From Hyphomicrobiales bacterium (GTDB lineage Bacteria > Pseudomonadota > Alphaproteobacteria > Rhizobiales > Xanthobacteraceae): a stretch of 64,000 nucleotides of DNA. The position numbers and the translations under genes were made by a program. The notes under the pieces were generated by a model, which did no database searches, was not told the origin of the DNA, and worked only from the letters and a program-made list of their open reading frames with translations. The stretch lies in contig JAFKKM010000009.1 in NCBI GenBank assembly GCA_017305555.1, positions 166,032 through 230,031 of the forward strand, written 5' to 3'. Of this stretch, positions 48,915-58,001 are shown piece after piece (position 1 is the stretch's first letter; each line of letters begins with the position of its first letter).

Positions 48915-50894
48915 ATGCAGTTGATGGATAAGACGGGTCTCATCTCCGATCGCATACACATAAGCGCCGAAGCCGAGCGGCATGAAGATGACGCAGCGGC
49001 CGCTCCCGAGCTTGGTTTTCAGCATGTGATGGGAATCTTCCGTCGGAGGCGTAAGCTGATCCTCACGGTCGCAAGCGTGGGAACGATACTGGCGGGCATC
49101 GCCGGCCTGCTCATCACACCCAAGTATACCGCGACGGCGCAGATCATTCAGGTTCAGGGCGGAACTCCTCTCAGCCCCGAGGCTCTCCAACAGGCCGTCG
49201 ATACGCAGGTCACGATGCTGACCTCTCCATATCACTTGCAACATGTTCTCGACAGCATGCGGCACGATCCGGCTTTTCGCGAGTTGAGGCTTGATCAGGA
49301 AGCGGATCCGGCCGCCAAGCCGCATCCCGTACAACCCGACGCGACCGAGGCCGGGTCTCTGGGCCTGAACGAACTCAGGCGGCGCGTCGGCATCTGGCTT
49401 GGATCGCTCGCCTTGCACCGAAAGGCTGGCGCGGGCCTCAAGTTCGACGATTTCCAGCGGCGCCTCCAGGTCCTCCAGGAACGGCGCTCACGCGTCATCA
49501 ATGTCACCTTCCAGTGGACAAGTCCGAACACGGCTGCCGCCATCGTCAACCGGATCGTCGAACTCTATGTCCGGAGTAACGCCGAGCAGCAACGCGCCTA
49601 CACCACCGGCGAACTGGCTCGGCTTGATCAGCGAATGGCGGCGGTCAAGGGCGACATCGACCGCACCAGCGCAGCGCTGCACAATGCGGTCGAGCGGCGC
49701 TCCAACGCCTTCCGCGGCGTCGGCAGCGAGAAACAAGAGTCTGGCGTCGATCCGCGCGAGCTTGAACGCCAGACAGCCGCCAGCGCGCAACTCTATGCAA
49801 GCCTTCTGCAACGGCAGAAGGAGATCCGCGAACAGGAGGAATTGGTCAATCCCGACGTGAGCGTCCTGTCGCTTGCCTCTCCGCCGTCACGGCCGAGTTC
49901 GCCGAATCCGCTGCTGTTCATGCTTCCTGCCTTGATCGTTTCCGCGATCGGCGGGTGTTTCATCGCTCTCGCCCAGGATCGCCTCGACAGATCGATGCGC
50001 AGCGATAAGGACGTCGTCGGAACGCTGGGAATTGCCTGCCTCGGCCTGGTGCCAACGATACCTCAGGGCTATCTGTCCGAATCCAGAAATTATGTTCGGC
50101 TTGCGCCATTCTCTCCTTACGCGGACGCGCTTCGGTCGGCGGTCGCGATGTTGCGGCTGGTGGAGCCAAACCACCCGAAAGTGGTCCTGATCAGTTCCAG
50201 CATTGCCCGCGAAGGGCGAACCACGCTGGCTCAGGGCCTCGCGACCCATGTCAGCACCCTCGGGCGGCGTGCGCTGCTGATTGGCATCGATCTCCGGAGA
50301 GACACGCGCATTGGCGAGACCAAGGAGGCCGGCGAACGACGGATCGTCGATCTGCAAAACCGATCGCTGGCGGAGTCGATCCGGCATATTCCGGAGATCG
50401 GGTTCGACTACCTCCAGATATCGGGCTATCGGCTGGACGCGATGAGGGCCACCGAACAGGTGGCGGGCGTCATTCGCCAACTGCGCGAACGTTATGATTG
50501 CGTGATCATCGATGGTCCGCCCGTCCTGGCCGCGGTGGAGGCGCGATTGCTGCCTTCGATCGCCGACAAGCTGCTGTTTGTCGTGAAATGGGGAGGCACG
50601 AGGCGCGACGTCGCGCGAAACGCCGTGGATCTGCTTCGCGACTGCGGATGCTTCGACAACGAGCGAGGCGATTTTGCGGCCGCCATCGTGACGCAGGTCG
50701 ATCTCAAGAAGCATGCGCAATACCACTACGGCGATGCGAGCGAATTCGCCGCCGAGGCCATCGCTCCGCCCAAAGCGAGTGTGCGTCAAACCGGCCTCGC
50801 ACTGCTCTCCTCTTTGCTTCGTTGGGCGCAAGAGGCGCGATTTCAAGCGTTGGAGACCGTGAGATCGTTCAGGCGAAAGGGGCTCGAAAGATGA
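48915..50894 (+). CDS. Wzc/ExoP-like polysaccharide copolymerase with degenerate tyrosine-kinase domain
   Basis: The ATG at 48915 sits five bases after GGAGG and is a better start than 48903; the product has 659 residues. A first membrane helix near 50-70 and a second near 335-355 bracket a Wzz periplasmic domain with coiled coil. The C-terminal part resembles BY-kinases but is altered: Walker A reads AREGRTTLA (Arg where Lys is expected), Walker A' reads LLIGIDLRR (first Asp lost) and Walker B reads CVIIDGPP. The C-terminus has only two tyrosines (QYHYG) and no Tyr cluster. It probably sets chain length; kinase activity is doubtful. It overlaps the next gene by ATGA. Confidence 0.88.
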   Translation: MQLMDKTGLISDRIHISAEAERHEDDAAAAPELGFQHVMGIFRRRRKLILTVASVGTILAGIAGLLITPKYTATAQIIQVQGGTPLSPEALQQAVDTQVTMLTSPYHLQHVLDSMRHDPAFRELRLDQEADPAAKPHPVQPDATEAGSLGLNELRRRVGIWLGSLALHRKAGAGLKFDDFQRRLQVLQERRSRVINVTFQWTSPNTAAAIVNRIVELYVRSNAEQQRAYTTGELARLDQRMAAVKGDIDRTSAALHNAVERRSNAFRGVGSEKQESGVDPRELERQTAASAQLYASLLQRQKEIREQEELVNPDVSVLSLASPPSRPSSPNPLLFMLPALIVSAIGGCFIALAQDRLDRSMRSDKDVVGTLGIACLGLVPTIPQGYLSESRNYVRLAPFSPYADALRSAVAMLRLVEPNHPKVVLISSSIAREGRTTLAQGLATHVSTLGRRALLIGIDLRRDTRIGETKEAGERRIVDLQNRSLAESIRHIPEIGFDYLQISGYRLDAMRATEQVAGVIRQLRERYDCVIIDGPPVLAAVEARLLPSIADKLLFVVKWGGTRRDVARNAVDLLRDCGCFDNERGDFAAAIVTQVDLKKHAQYHYGDASEFAAEAIAPPKASVRQTGLALLSSLLRWAQEARFQALETVRSFRRKGLER

Positions 50895-52420
50895 GACACG
50901 ATGCCTTGCACAAGGTCGGCTTGGTTGCCGACCCGCCGCCCGAAAGCGCGATTCTACCTTTGGTGCTCGTGGTCTTGAATGACTTCGATCGACACGACAT
51001 CGCCTATTTCTACTGGAAAAGCAGCAACCGGGTTTACCGAGGTCTGACCGGCGAAGGCGATGTCGATCTGCTTGTCGCCAAGCAGGATCAGCACCGCGCC
51101 CAGGCCATCCTTCTTGATCGCGGTCTGAAGTCGTTTCCCGCCGTGGCCTATCGCGACCATCCGTCCGTCTTGAGCTTTCTGGGCCACGACGAACCGAGCG
51201 GGCGGATCGTCCACTTCCATCTGCATATCCGGTTGATCGCCGGCAACAGCCTGCTCAAGAATTACCATCTGCCGTGGGAGGAGGCGCTGGCGAGCCGAAC
51301 CGTCTTTCATCCGATTCTGCCGATCCGCATGTTGGCTCCCGTCGACGAGGCCTTGCTGCTGATCGTACGCGCCTGTCTCGAACTAACGCGCTCGGATCCG
51401 GTCGTGCGCCGCAACTGGCAGGCGACCACGCGAAAATTCGCACTTGATCGCGCCGAGCTTGCCGGGCGGCTTCCTCGCGCGGCGCTCAGGCAGCGGGCAG
51501 CCGAACTGCTGAGCGATGATCTGGCCGACGAGGTTGCTGATGCTCTCTACAGCGATCGTGAATTACAGGATCAGCGACCCCTGCAGCGGCGTATCCGAGA
51601 GCACTTCGCACCGCATCGAACCTACAACGGTCTTGAGGCGGAGCTTCGAATCCTGACGCGCACCGCGCACCTCGTCGCAGGCTACCTGAACAAGCGCTTC
51701 CTCTGGGCGCCCCGACCATGGAGCCGCCGCGCGCCCGGCGGTGGGCACGTTATCGCCGTCATCGGCGTCGACGGAAGCGGAAAATCGACCATTGTCGCGA
51801 CCGTTCGCGAGTGGCTAGGCCAAGAAATGGATGTCATTCCGATCTATTTCGGCACCGGCGCGGGACGCCCGTCCTTGATCCTGTGGCCGCTCAAACTGAT
51901 GGTTCCCCTGATCACGCCATTGCTGAAGACCAAACCCAAGGGTTCGTCGCATGGCAAGATCTCCGATCGTCCTCCGGGTCGGCTCTACAGCACGCTCCTA
52001 TCGATCTGGGCGACGGCGGCGGCGATCGAGAAACGCATCAAGCTGTCATCGGCGCATCGCGGCGCCAGACGGGGATTGATCGTCGTCACGGATCGCTACC
52101 CGCAGAACGAGATCGCCGGGTTCAACGAAGGTCCGCTGATGCCGCGTCTGACGGGGGTACCGCGCTGGCTGCAGCGATTTGAATCGCGCGCTTATTCACT
52201 CGCGCAACGCCTTCCGCCGGACCTCGTCATCAAGCTGATCGTGCCGCCGGAGGTCTGCGCCAGACGCGAGCCGGATATGGACCAAGCCGTGATCATGCAG
52301 CGCATCGCGGCGATCCCCCGATTGACGTTCTCGGGAGCGCGCGTGGTTTCGATCGACGCCCAACAGCCGCTGGCCGAAGTCATTCGCGCCGTAAGAAAAG
52401 AGGTGTGGCAGATCCTCTAG
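50891..52420 (+). CDS. nucleotidyltransferase-like / thymidylate-kinase-like P-loop fusion protein
   Basis: The ATGA overlap with the copolymerase gene fixes the start at 50891 (509 residues); the open frame further upstream is a shadow. Residues ~20-280 resemble an uncharacterised nucleotidyltransferase-like domain: YFYWKSSNRVYRGLTGEGDVDLLVA has the G-x-D-x-D-L metal pattern (quoted in part: GEGDVDLLVA). Residues ~290-509 are a dTMP-kinase-like P-loop domain with Walker A GVDGSGKST near 294 and VVTDRYPQNE near 397 (DR-Y/F of TMP kinases). The real substrate is unknown; a sugar or nucleotide kinase role in polymer modification is inferred. Confidence 0.8.
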   Translation: MRHDALHKVGLVADPPPESAILPLVLVVLNDFDRHDIAYFYWKSSNRVYRGLTGEGDVDLLVAKQDQHRAQAILLDRGLKSFPAVAYRDHPSVLSFLGHDEPSGRIVHFHLHIRLIAGNSLLKNYHLPWEEALASRTVFHPILPIRMLAPVDEALLLIVRACLELTRSDPVVRRNWQATTRKFALDRAELAGRLPRAALRQRAAELLSDDLADEVADALYSDRELQDQRPLQRRIREHFAPHRTYNGLEAELRILTRTAHLVAGYLNKRFLWAPRPWSRRAPGGGHVIAVIGVDGSGKSTIVATVREWLGQEMDVIPIYFGTGAGRPSLILWPLKLMVPLITPLLKTKPKGSSHGKISDRPPGRLYSTLLSIWATAAAIEKRIKLSSAHRGARRGLIVVTDRYPQNEIAGFNEGPLMPRLTGVPRWLQRFESRAYSLAQRLPPDLVIKLIVPPEVCARREPDMDQAVIMQRIAAIPRLTFSGARVVSIDAQQPLAEVIRAVRKEVWQIL

Positions 52421-52483
52421 TGCGGGCAACAAACCGATCAGATTCATTCATCTCATTGCTGCGAGTATCAGCGGGGTTCGGAT

Positions 52484-53326
52484 ATGATCATCGAGTTTTT
52501 CGGTCCTCCAGGCGCAGGCAAGACCACCTTCGCGCGCACGCTCGCGGCGCGACTGCGTGAGCGCAACTACGCCGTCGATCTCGTGCTTAGCTACCGACCG
52601 GTGGAGCGTGCGCCGAGTAAGAACGGGCGCAGGTCATCGTCAATTGGCCGGAAGATATCATTCCTGACGCGGCGCCTGATGCGGCCGCTGACCGAGTTGC
52701 TGTCGATGATCGCCAGACCGCGCGGGATTTCTCGCGATCTTGGGACCGCGTTGAACCTGATCAAGGTCCTTCCGCCCTCCTCCACGCTGTCGTCGGTCAG
52801 GCTGCTGCAATACATGTCGAGGCTGTCCCGCGCCTGGTTTCGCGCTTCTACGATGGGGAAGATCGTCGTATTCGATCAGGCGTTCGTCCAGGCTGTGTGT
52901 TCCCTCGCGCTCCTTTGCGGCGTCGCCGACGAAGCGTTGATCTCGTACGCGCTCGATTTCGTTCCAAAGCCTGACCTTTTGGTACGCCTCGATGCACCGG
53001 TCGAAGTCCTCGAGGAACGGTTGCGCGATCGACACCATCTCGGGGGCAAGATCGAGGGCCTGTTCGAACAAGACCTGGAAACCAGTCTCAACTCTCGCAA
53101 CGTCGTCGATCTCCTGTACGAAGTCCTGAGCAGGAACGGCTGGAGCGTCGTGAGCACGACCTCGCTCGATCAAGGCTCTCTCGAGGCCGCGATCGAACAG
53201 ATCGAACGGCAGATCGCGAGCATCGCGGAGCAAAGCAAACCCGGCATGACCACGCCGGGCCCCGTCGAAACGTCATCCTCGCATCGGAGCAGGCTTTTTT
53301 CTGATTCGTTTTCAAGCCAGGTCTGA
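52484..53326 (+). CDS. P-loop kinase-like protein
   Basis: A 280-residue protein with a perfect N-terminal Walker A GPPGAGKTT (residues 7-15). VFDQAFVQAVCSLAL near 127 sits where nucleoside and gluconate kinases have DQ/DR, and RLDAPVEVLEERLRDR near 166 is the LID-like Arg-rich segment of such kinases (quoted in part: VEVLEERLRDR). It looks like a small-molecule or nucleotide kinase rather than an AAA protein. It is the second P-loop kinase in a row in this run. The C-terminal ~40 residues are Ser-rich and probably disordered. Confidence 0.75.
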   Translation: MIIEFFGPPGAGKTTFARTLAARLRERNYAVDLVLSYRPVERAPSKNGRRSSSIGRKISFLTRRLMRPLTELLSMIARPRGISRDLGTALNLIKVLPPSSTLSSVRLLQYMSRLSRAWFRASTMGKIVVFDQAFVQAVCSLALLCGVADEALISYALDFVPKPDLLVRLDAPVEVLEERLRDRHHLGGKIEGLFEQDLETSLNSRNVVDLLYEVLSRNGWSVVSTTSLDQGSLEAAIEQIERQIASIAEQSKPGMTTPGPVETSSSHRSRLFSDSFSSQV

Positions 53327-53378
53327 CGTCAGGTCTGATGCTGTCGAGCGAAGGCACGGATGCAGTAAGGGCAAAAAA

Positions 53379-54470
53379 ATGGAAAAGCATGAGCGAGGCT
53401 CGGGCAGCGTGCGGATCAAGCAGGTCGTGGTCGGCGGCGCTGCCGCATTCTCGATCTATGTCCTTAGCGCCGGCGTAACCGCTAGCGCCCAGCTCTTGGT
53501 CGCCAGGATTGTCGGCGTCCACACTTATGGCATCTATGCCTACGTCATCGCGTGGATAACGATTCTGGCCTATTTCTGCGCCCTCGGCTTCGACATCGCC
53601 CTGCTGCGCTTCGTGTCGGCCTATCAAACCAAGGGCGCGAGCAGCCTCGCGCGCGGCGTCATTCAGTATGCAGAGCGACGTTCTCTGACCGCCGGTGTCG
53701 CAGTCACCCTGGTCGGATGCCTGATCATTGGAATTTGGCCGATGCCGCTATCGGCGGAATTGAGGAACACGTTCCTCGTTGGGCTCGTGCTCATACCCAT
53801 ACTCGCGCTGTTGTGGATACGCTGTTCGATCGTTCGCGCCTTCGGCGGCGTCGTGCCGGCGCTAATCCCCGACCGCGTGGTGCGGGACGGATTGCTTGTC
53901 ATGGTGGTCGTCGTCGCCGGACTCTTGTTCGGCGTGCACCTGCAGGCGCAGCAGGTCATGTTTGCGGTTGTGGCCGGATCCATTATCGGACTAGCCCTCG
54001 CTAGTCTGGCGGTTCGTCGATTGTATCCAAACTCGGTAAAGGCAGCCGCCCCCCAATATGCGCCCGCGAGTTGGCGGCGGGCCGCGGTGCCGTTCATGAT
54101 TATCGCGGGCGCGGAAGCCCTGCTCAATCGCGCCGGCGTGGTGCTACTCGGGTGGTTCGGAGAGACCCGTGACGCGGGAATATATAGCCTGGTCTTCAAT
54201 ATCGCCTTCCTGGTGGTATTGCCTCGGACCGCCATCAACACGCTCTTTGCACCAACCATCTCAAGCCTGTTCGCGGGGAACGACCGCGCGACTTTGCAGG
54301 CGCTGGTGACGAAGGCCACCTTATGGACGCTTAGCATCGCGGTGCTGATCGCGCTCGCCCTTGCGGTCATGGCGAAGCCGCTTCTCTCGTGGTTCGGCGA
54401 GGATTTCGTGGCCGGCGTTCCTGCCTTGTATGCGCTTCTGATCGGCCAGGTGGTAGCGGCAGCTTTCTGA
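53379..54470 (+). CDS. polysaccharide flippase (Wzx-like), interrupted by an in-frame TGA
   Basis: A 363-residue membrane protein of the MOP flippase superfamily with ~11 predicted helices (for example FSIYVLSAGVTASAQLLVAR at the start). It ends at a TGA at 54468-54470 in the middle of helix-rich sequence (ALLIGQVVAAAF-stop). The same frame continues without any further stop to 54761, and SLLLIMTMTEHEW directly after the stop is where intact flippases carry a G-x-x-LLLMTG/MT-H segment. The family is normally ~430-470 residues; read through, this one is 460. A GGA-to-TGA change would explain it. Either the gene is inactivated, or the base is a sequencing error. Confidence 0.85.
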   Translation: MEKHERGSGSVRIKQVVVGGAAAFSIYVLSAGVTASAQLLVARIVGVHTYGIYAYVIAWITILAYFCALGFDIALLRFVSAYQTKGASSLARGVIQYAERRSLTAGVAVTLVGCLIIGIWPMPLSAELRNTFLVGLVLIPILALLWIRCSIVRAFGGVVPALIPDRVVRDGLLVMVVVVAGLLFGVHLQAQQVMFAVVAGSIIGLALASLAVRRLYPNSVKAAAPQYAPASWRRAAVPFMIIAGAEALLNRAGVVLLGWFGETRDAGIYSLVFNIAFLVVLPRTAINTLFAPTISSLFAGNDRATLQALVTKATLWTLSIAVLIALALAVMAKPLLSWFGEDFVAGVPALYALLIGQVVAAAF

Positions 54471-54485
54471 TCTCTGCTCCTCATC

Positions 54486-54761
54486 ATGACGATGACCGAG
54501 CACGAATGGAGCGCCGCAGCCCTCCTGATCCTCAGCGCCGTCTTCAATATTCTCGCCAGTGTCGCATTCATCTATTGGCTTGGATTGACCGGTGCCGCGA
54601 TCGCGAGTTCGGCCGCGCTGATCATCTGGCACATCGCCATGGCGTTCTTCGTGTTCCGATATCTCCGATTTCTGCCCGGTGTCCTTGGAGCATTCGTGTC
54701 AAGCCGACCGCAAAAGCCGCTGGCGGAGCCGGATACACCTATAAAAGCGTCGTCGGCTTGA
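54486..54761 (+). pseudogene. C-terminal remainder of the interrupted flippase
   Basis: The frame following the TGA at 54468 opens at the ATG at 54486 and encodes 91 residues with three predicted helices (ALLILSAVFNILASVAFIYW, then AIASSAALIIWHIAMAFFVF). It is in the same frame as the upstream part. On its own it is not a plausible protein; it is the missing last fifth of the flippase. Confidence 0.8.
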
Positions 54762-54960
54762 GATTGCTCGATGTCGTCGCCGCCGCGGCGCGGGTCGAGA
54801 CAACCTGCCGCGGCGGCGCTAGCGAGCAACCTTATTCCCGGGCCGGCACCATCTACCTCCGGGTGGCTACCTCCATTGCGATATCGACAGATCGCTGACC
54901 AAGGCGATGTGATTGATGCTGCGAATGACAAGGTGTCCAGAGCTGAAATGAGCCGTCACA

Positions 54961-56943
54961 ATGGAATTTCCGGCAACCGCGATAACGCGCGAACCGTTCG
55001 TCATGCGGAACGGCGTCTCTCGCTCGATGCGATTGGCACCGCACGTCGGTCGGGCTATGGCGCGAACGGTCGCCGTCGTGATATGTCTCCTGGTGCTCTT
55101 TGCCGGATCTGCGCGGGCCGGCCCAGACGAGAATGTCGGGTTCGACGCCCCGGCGATCGAAGCCGAACGGATCAGGCAGTGGCACGCAGTCGAACAGGAA
55201 CATGATCGAGCCGACCGTCTCGAACGCGAACTCGCGGGTTTACGAGTCGAGCTTAATGCCGCCCGGCTGGACCGCGAGCACACGATGGAAGCCATCGAGA
55301 CGGGGATCAGACAGACCCGGGCACTTGAACGGGAACGCGACAAGGTCAGCAATCTCACCCGAGACCTCGCGTTCGTCAAAGCGGAGCTCGACGCGGCTCG
55401 CACTGCAGCTGCGAAGGCGAAGCGGGTCTCTGGCGCGGCGCTCAAGCAGGACCCATTAGTTGAGCGCGGTGATGCGAGCGAGAATGCCCCGGATGATGTC
55501 GCGCATCTCCAATCAGACCTCGCGCTCGCGCGAAACGCCGCCACCAAGGCCATGGTGGCGCTCGCCGCCGAGAAGACCCAGAGGCAAGCGCTAGAACGCG
55601 ATCTAAAGCAGCAACGCAACAAAGCCGATGCGCTCGTTGCCGAGCTGGCGTCCCTCAGGACGGAGTTGGAATCCGGACGGACGGCGGCGACCGAAGCCTC
55701 CAATGCCGCCGCTGCCCAAGCCAGCCAAAAGCAGGACATCGAGCGGGAGTTGAAGCTGCAACGCGACAGGGCAGATGCTGCCGTTGCCGAACTGAGCGAA
55801 CTGCGGACGGCGGCCAGCACCGCTCGAGCCGAGGCGGCCGCAAAAGCAACCGCTGCGGAGTCGGAACGTAAATTGGCGTTGGAAAGCGAACTCGCGCAAC
55901 AGCGGGATCGGGCAGATGCCGCGGTCAGGCAGCTCGCCTCCGTTCAGGCCACGCTCAACGCCGCGCGAGCCGCATCCGCTGAAGCGCGCCCAGCCGAAGC
56001 CGCGCAGAGGCAGAAGCTGGAACATGAACTCGGCGAGCAGCGCAAGAAGGCGGACGCCCTGGCACGGGAAACTATATCACTGAGGAACGAACGTGATGAC
56101 GCACGTTCTGCCGTCCGCGATGCCATCCAAGCGGCTGATACCGCAAAAGCCGAGGGCAACAAGGAATTGACCAGCGAGCGCGGTAAGAGCGAAGCCTTAG
56201 TCCAGCAACTCGCCGCCGCGCGGAAGGAGATCGAGGAACGTTCCGCGGGCCTTGCCGCGGCCTATGCAGAGATTCTCAGGGTGACTGCAACCAACGCGAC
56301 GGTAGCCGAGCAGAAGAAGACTCTCGACGGCGAGCGCGAGCGCACCGACGGGCTCGCACGCGAGCTGGTGTCAGTCAGGGCACAGCTCGAGGAGGCAAAC
56401 GGAAAACTGGCCGCGACCAATGCTTTCATCGGACGGCTTCCTGAACAGGCCGAACGGACCTGCGCGGCGGATCCGGCCCCTGACGGCGATGCAACAGGTT
56501 CGTCCGGGCGGGAGACCGCGCGCGCGGTCCCCGCCGCTCCGCAACCTCCCTCACAAACCGGCGCATCGGTATCCGAGGCGCAAGCGACGGAGCGTATCGC
56601 ACCTGCGGCTTCCGGTTCGAGCGTCGTCACCGTATCGGAAGGCCTCGCACCGACCGGCGCGACACCCCACGCTGTCGCGAACGAACAAAGATTACTTGCG
56701 CGGGCGAATGCATTACTGCGGCAGGCTGACATCAGCAGCGCCCGCCAGTTGCTCGAGTTGGCTCTTGCACGCGGCAGCGCGCGAGCCGCTTTCATGCTGG
56801 CAGAGACCTATGATCCACCGGTGCTGAAATCGTGGCGCGCCAGCGGGGTCGCCGGCGATCCGACGAAGGCACGCGGCTTGTATCAAAAGGCAAAGGCGGG
56901 TGGCATCGACGATGCGGAAGCGCGGATCAAGGCGCTGAAGTAA
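54961..56943 (+). CDS. long coiled-coil protein with Sel1-like C-terminus
   Basis: Up to 660 residues from the ATG at 54961; an ATG at 55027 (MRLAPHVGRAMARTVAVVIC...) would place a Sec signal peptide with SARAG cleavage right at the N-terminus and is my preferred start. Residues ~65-510 are a continuous Ala/Glu/Arg/Lys-rich heptad repeat with recurring RADAxVxxLxxLR blocks, i.e. a long coiled coil. Residues ~510-585 are a Ser/Ala/Pro-rich linker, and the last ~85 residues (ARQLLELALARGSARAAFMLAETYDP, in part) resemble a Sel1/TPR repeat. I do not recognise a family. The stop overlaps the region before the TAXI gene, which suggests one operon. Confidence 0.75.
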   Translation: MEFPATAITREPFVMRNGVSRSMRLAPHVGRAMARTVAVVICLLVLFAGSARAGPDENVGFDAPAIEAERIRQWHAVEQEHDRADRLERELAGLRVELNAARLDREHTMEAIETGIRQTRALERERDKVSNLTRDLAFVKAELDAARTAAAKAKRVSGAALKQDPLVERGDASENAPDDVAHLQSDLALARNAATKAMVALAAEKTQRQALERDLKQQRNKADALVAELASLRTELESGRTAATEASNAAAAQASQKQDIERELKLQRDRADAAVAELSELRTAASTARAEAAAKATAAESERKLALESELAQQRDRADAAVRQLASVQATLNAARAASAEARPAEAAQRQKLEHELGEQRKKADALARETISLRNERDDARSAVRDAIQAADTAKAEGNKELTSERGKSEALVQQLAAARKEIEERSAGLAAAYAEILRVTATNATVAEQKKTLDGERERTDGLARELVSVRAQLEEANGKLAATNAFIGRLPEQAERTCAADPAPDGDATGSSGRETARAVPAAPQPPSQTGASVSEAQATERIAPAASGSSVVTVSEGLAPTGATPHAVANEQRLLARANALLRQADISSARQLLELALARGSARAAFMLAETYDPPVLKSWRASGVAGDPTKARGLYQKAKAGGIDDAEARIKALK

Positions 56944-56987
56944 TGTTGGATCACGTCTCGAAGCCGGCGAACGAAGGAGATCAATCC

Positions 56988-58001
56988 ATGCTTAGGATCA
57001 AGCTGGTGTTCGCGATCGTCTTGGCACTGCTCGGGCCGCAGATGGCGGCGAACGCCCAGTCCGTTCGGCCATCCGCCACGGCGGCGACGAGGAGCGCCGA
57101 CGCAATCGAAAAAGAGCGCATCAACGCATGGACCGTCGGGCTCGCGGGCGGTCTCATCGAGGGGGCTCCGCTTCGGCTCGCAGCGGAGATCGCCCGCGTC
57201 GTCAACCAGGAAGACAAACTCCACGTCATTCCGATCGTAACGACGGGTGCGACGGAGAACGTCAATTCATTGCTCTATTTGCGGGGAGTGGATGCAGCGA
57301 TCATCAATGCGGATGCTCTCGATGAGTATAAGGCCCAGGTTCCCTCGATCCACCGCCGCATCGTCTATATCCTCAGCCTCTTTCCGGCCGAGCTGCATGT
57401 CTTCGTGCGTCCCGAGATCAAGTCGCTCGACGATCTCAGGGGGAAGAAAGTCAATTTCAACACGCAAGGCACGGCGGCCGCCTATTCCGGTCCACTCATC
57501 TTCAGCCGCCTGGGATTGAACGTCGAGAAAACCTTCATCCCCCATCAGATCGCATTGCAGCAGATGAAGACCGGGCAGATCGCGGCGGTTGTGTTCATCA
57601 CATCGAAGCCGGTCGACGCCTTTCTGAAGGGGCGTTGGGAGCCGGGATTCAAATTCTTGCCGATCGAGTATGATTCGCGATTCGAGGATTACTATCTCCC
57701 GTCCGCGATCGATTCGACCGACTACCCGAGCCTGGTGCCGAAAGGCGAGCGCATCTCGACCATTGCGGTCCCCACCATTCTGGCGGGTTACAACTGGCCG
57801 AAACAATCCGATCGCTACACGCGCATGACCCGCTTTGTGGATTACTTGTTCGGCCGGCTGGAGCGGCTGCAGTCGCCCGGCTTTGATCCGAAATGGAAGG
57901 ATGTAAGCCTCCGGGCCAGCGTTCCGGGTCTCGCCCGGTTCGCGCCGGCGCAGGATTGGCTCGACCGTTCTCCGGGCGAGGCGGCGGGATCGTCACGATG
58001 A
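56988..58001 (+). CDS. TAXI-family periplasmic solute-binding protein (orphan)
   Basis: From the ATG at 56988, preceded by AAGGAG, the protein has 337 residues with a Sec signal peptide ending AANAQS. The mature part reads VGLAGGLIEGAPLRLAAEIA, LLYLRGVDAAIINADAL, VRPEIKSLDDLRGKKVNFNT, which matches TAXI-type TRAP receptors (GxGxxGGxY replaced by LAGGLIEG). No DctM/DctQ permease gene is near, so the receptor stands alone. An upstream in-frame ATG at 56943 overlaps the previous stop. The receptor lies between a coiled-coil gene and a TagO-like gene, which hints at a sensing or assembly role. Confidence 0.85.
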   Translation: MLRIKLVFAIVLALLGPQMAANAQSVRPSATAATRSADAIEKERINAWTVGLAGGLIEGAPLRLAAEIARVVNQEDKLHVIPIVTTGATENVNSLLYLRGVDAAIINADALDEYKAQVPSIHRRIVYILSLFPAELHVFVRPEIKSLDDLRGKKVNFNTQGTAAAYSGPLIFSRLGLNVEKTFIPHQIALQQMKTGQIAAVVFITSKPVDAFLKGRWEPGFKFLPIEYDSRFEDYYLPSAIDSTDYPSLVPKGERISTIAVPTILAGYNWPKQSDRYTRMTRFVDYLFGRLERLQSPGFDPKWKDVSLRASVPGLARFAPAQDWLDRSPGEAAGSSR

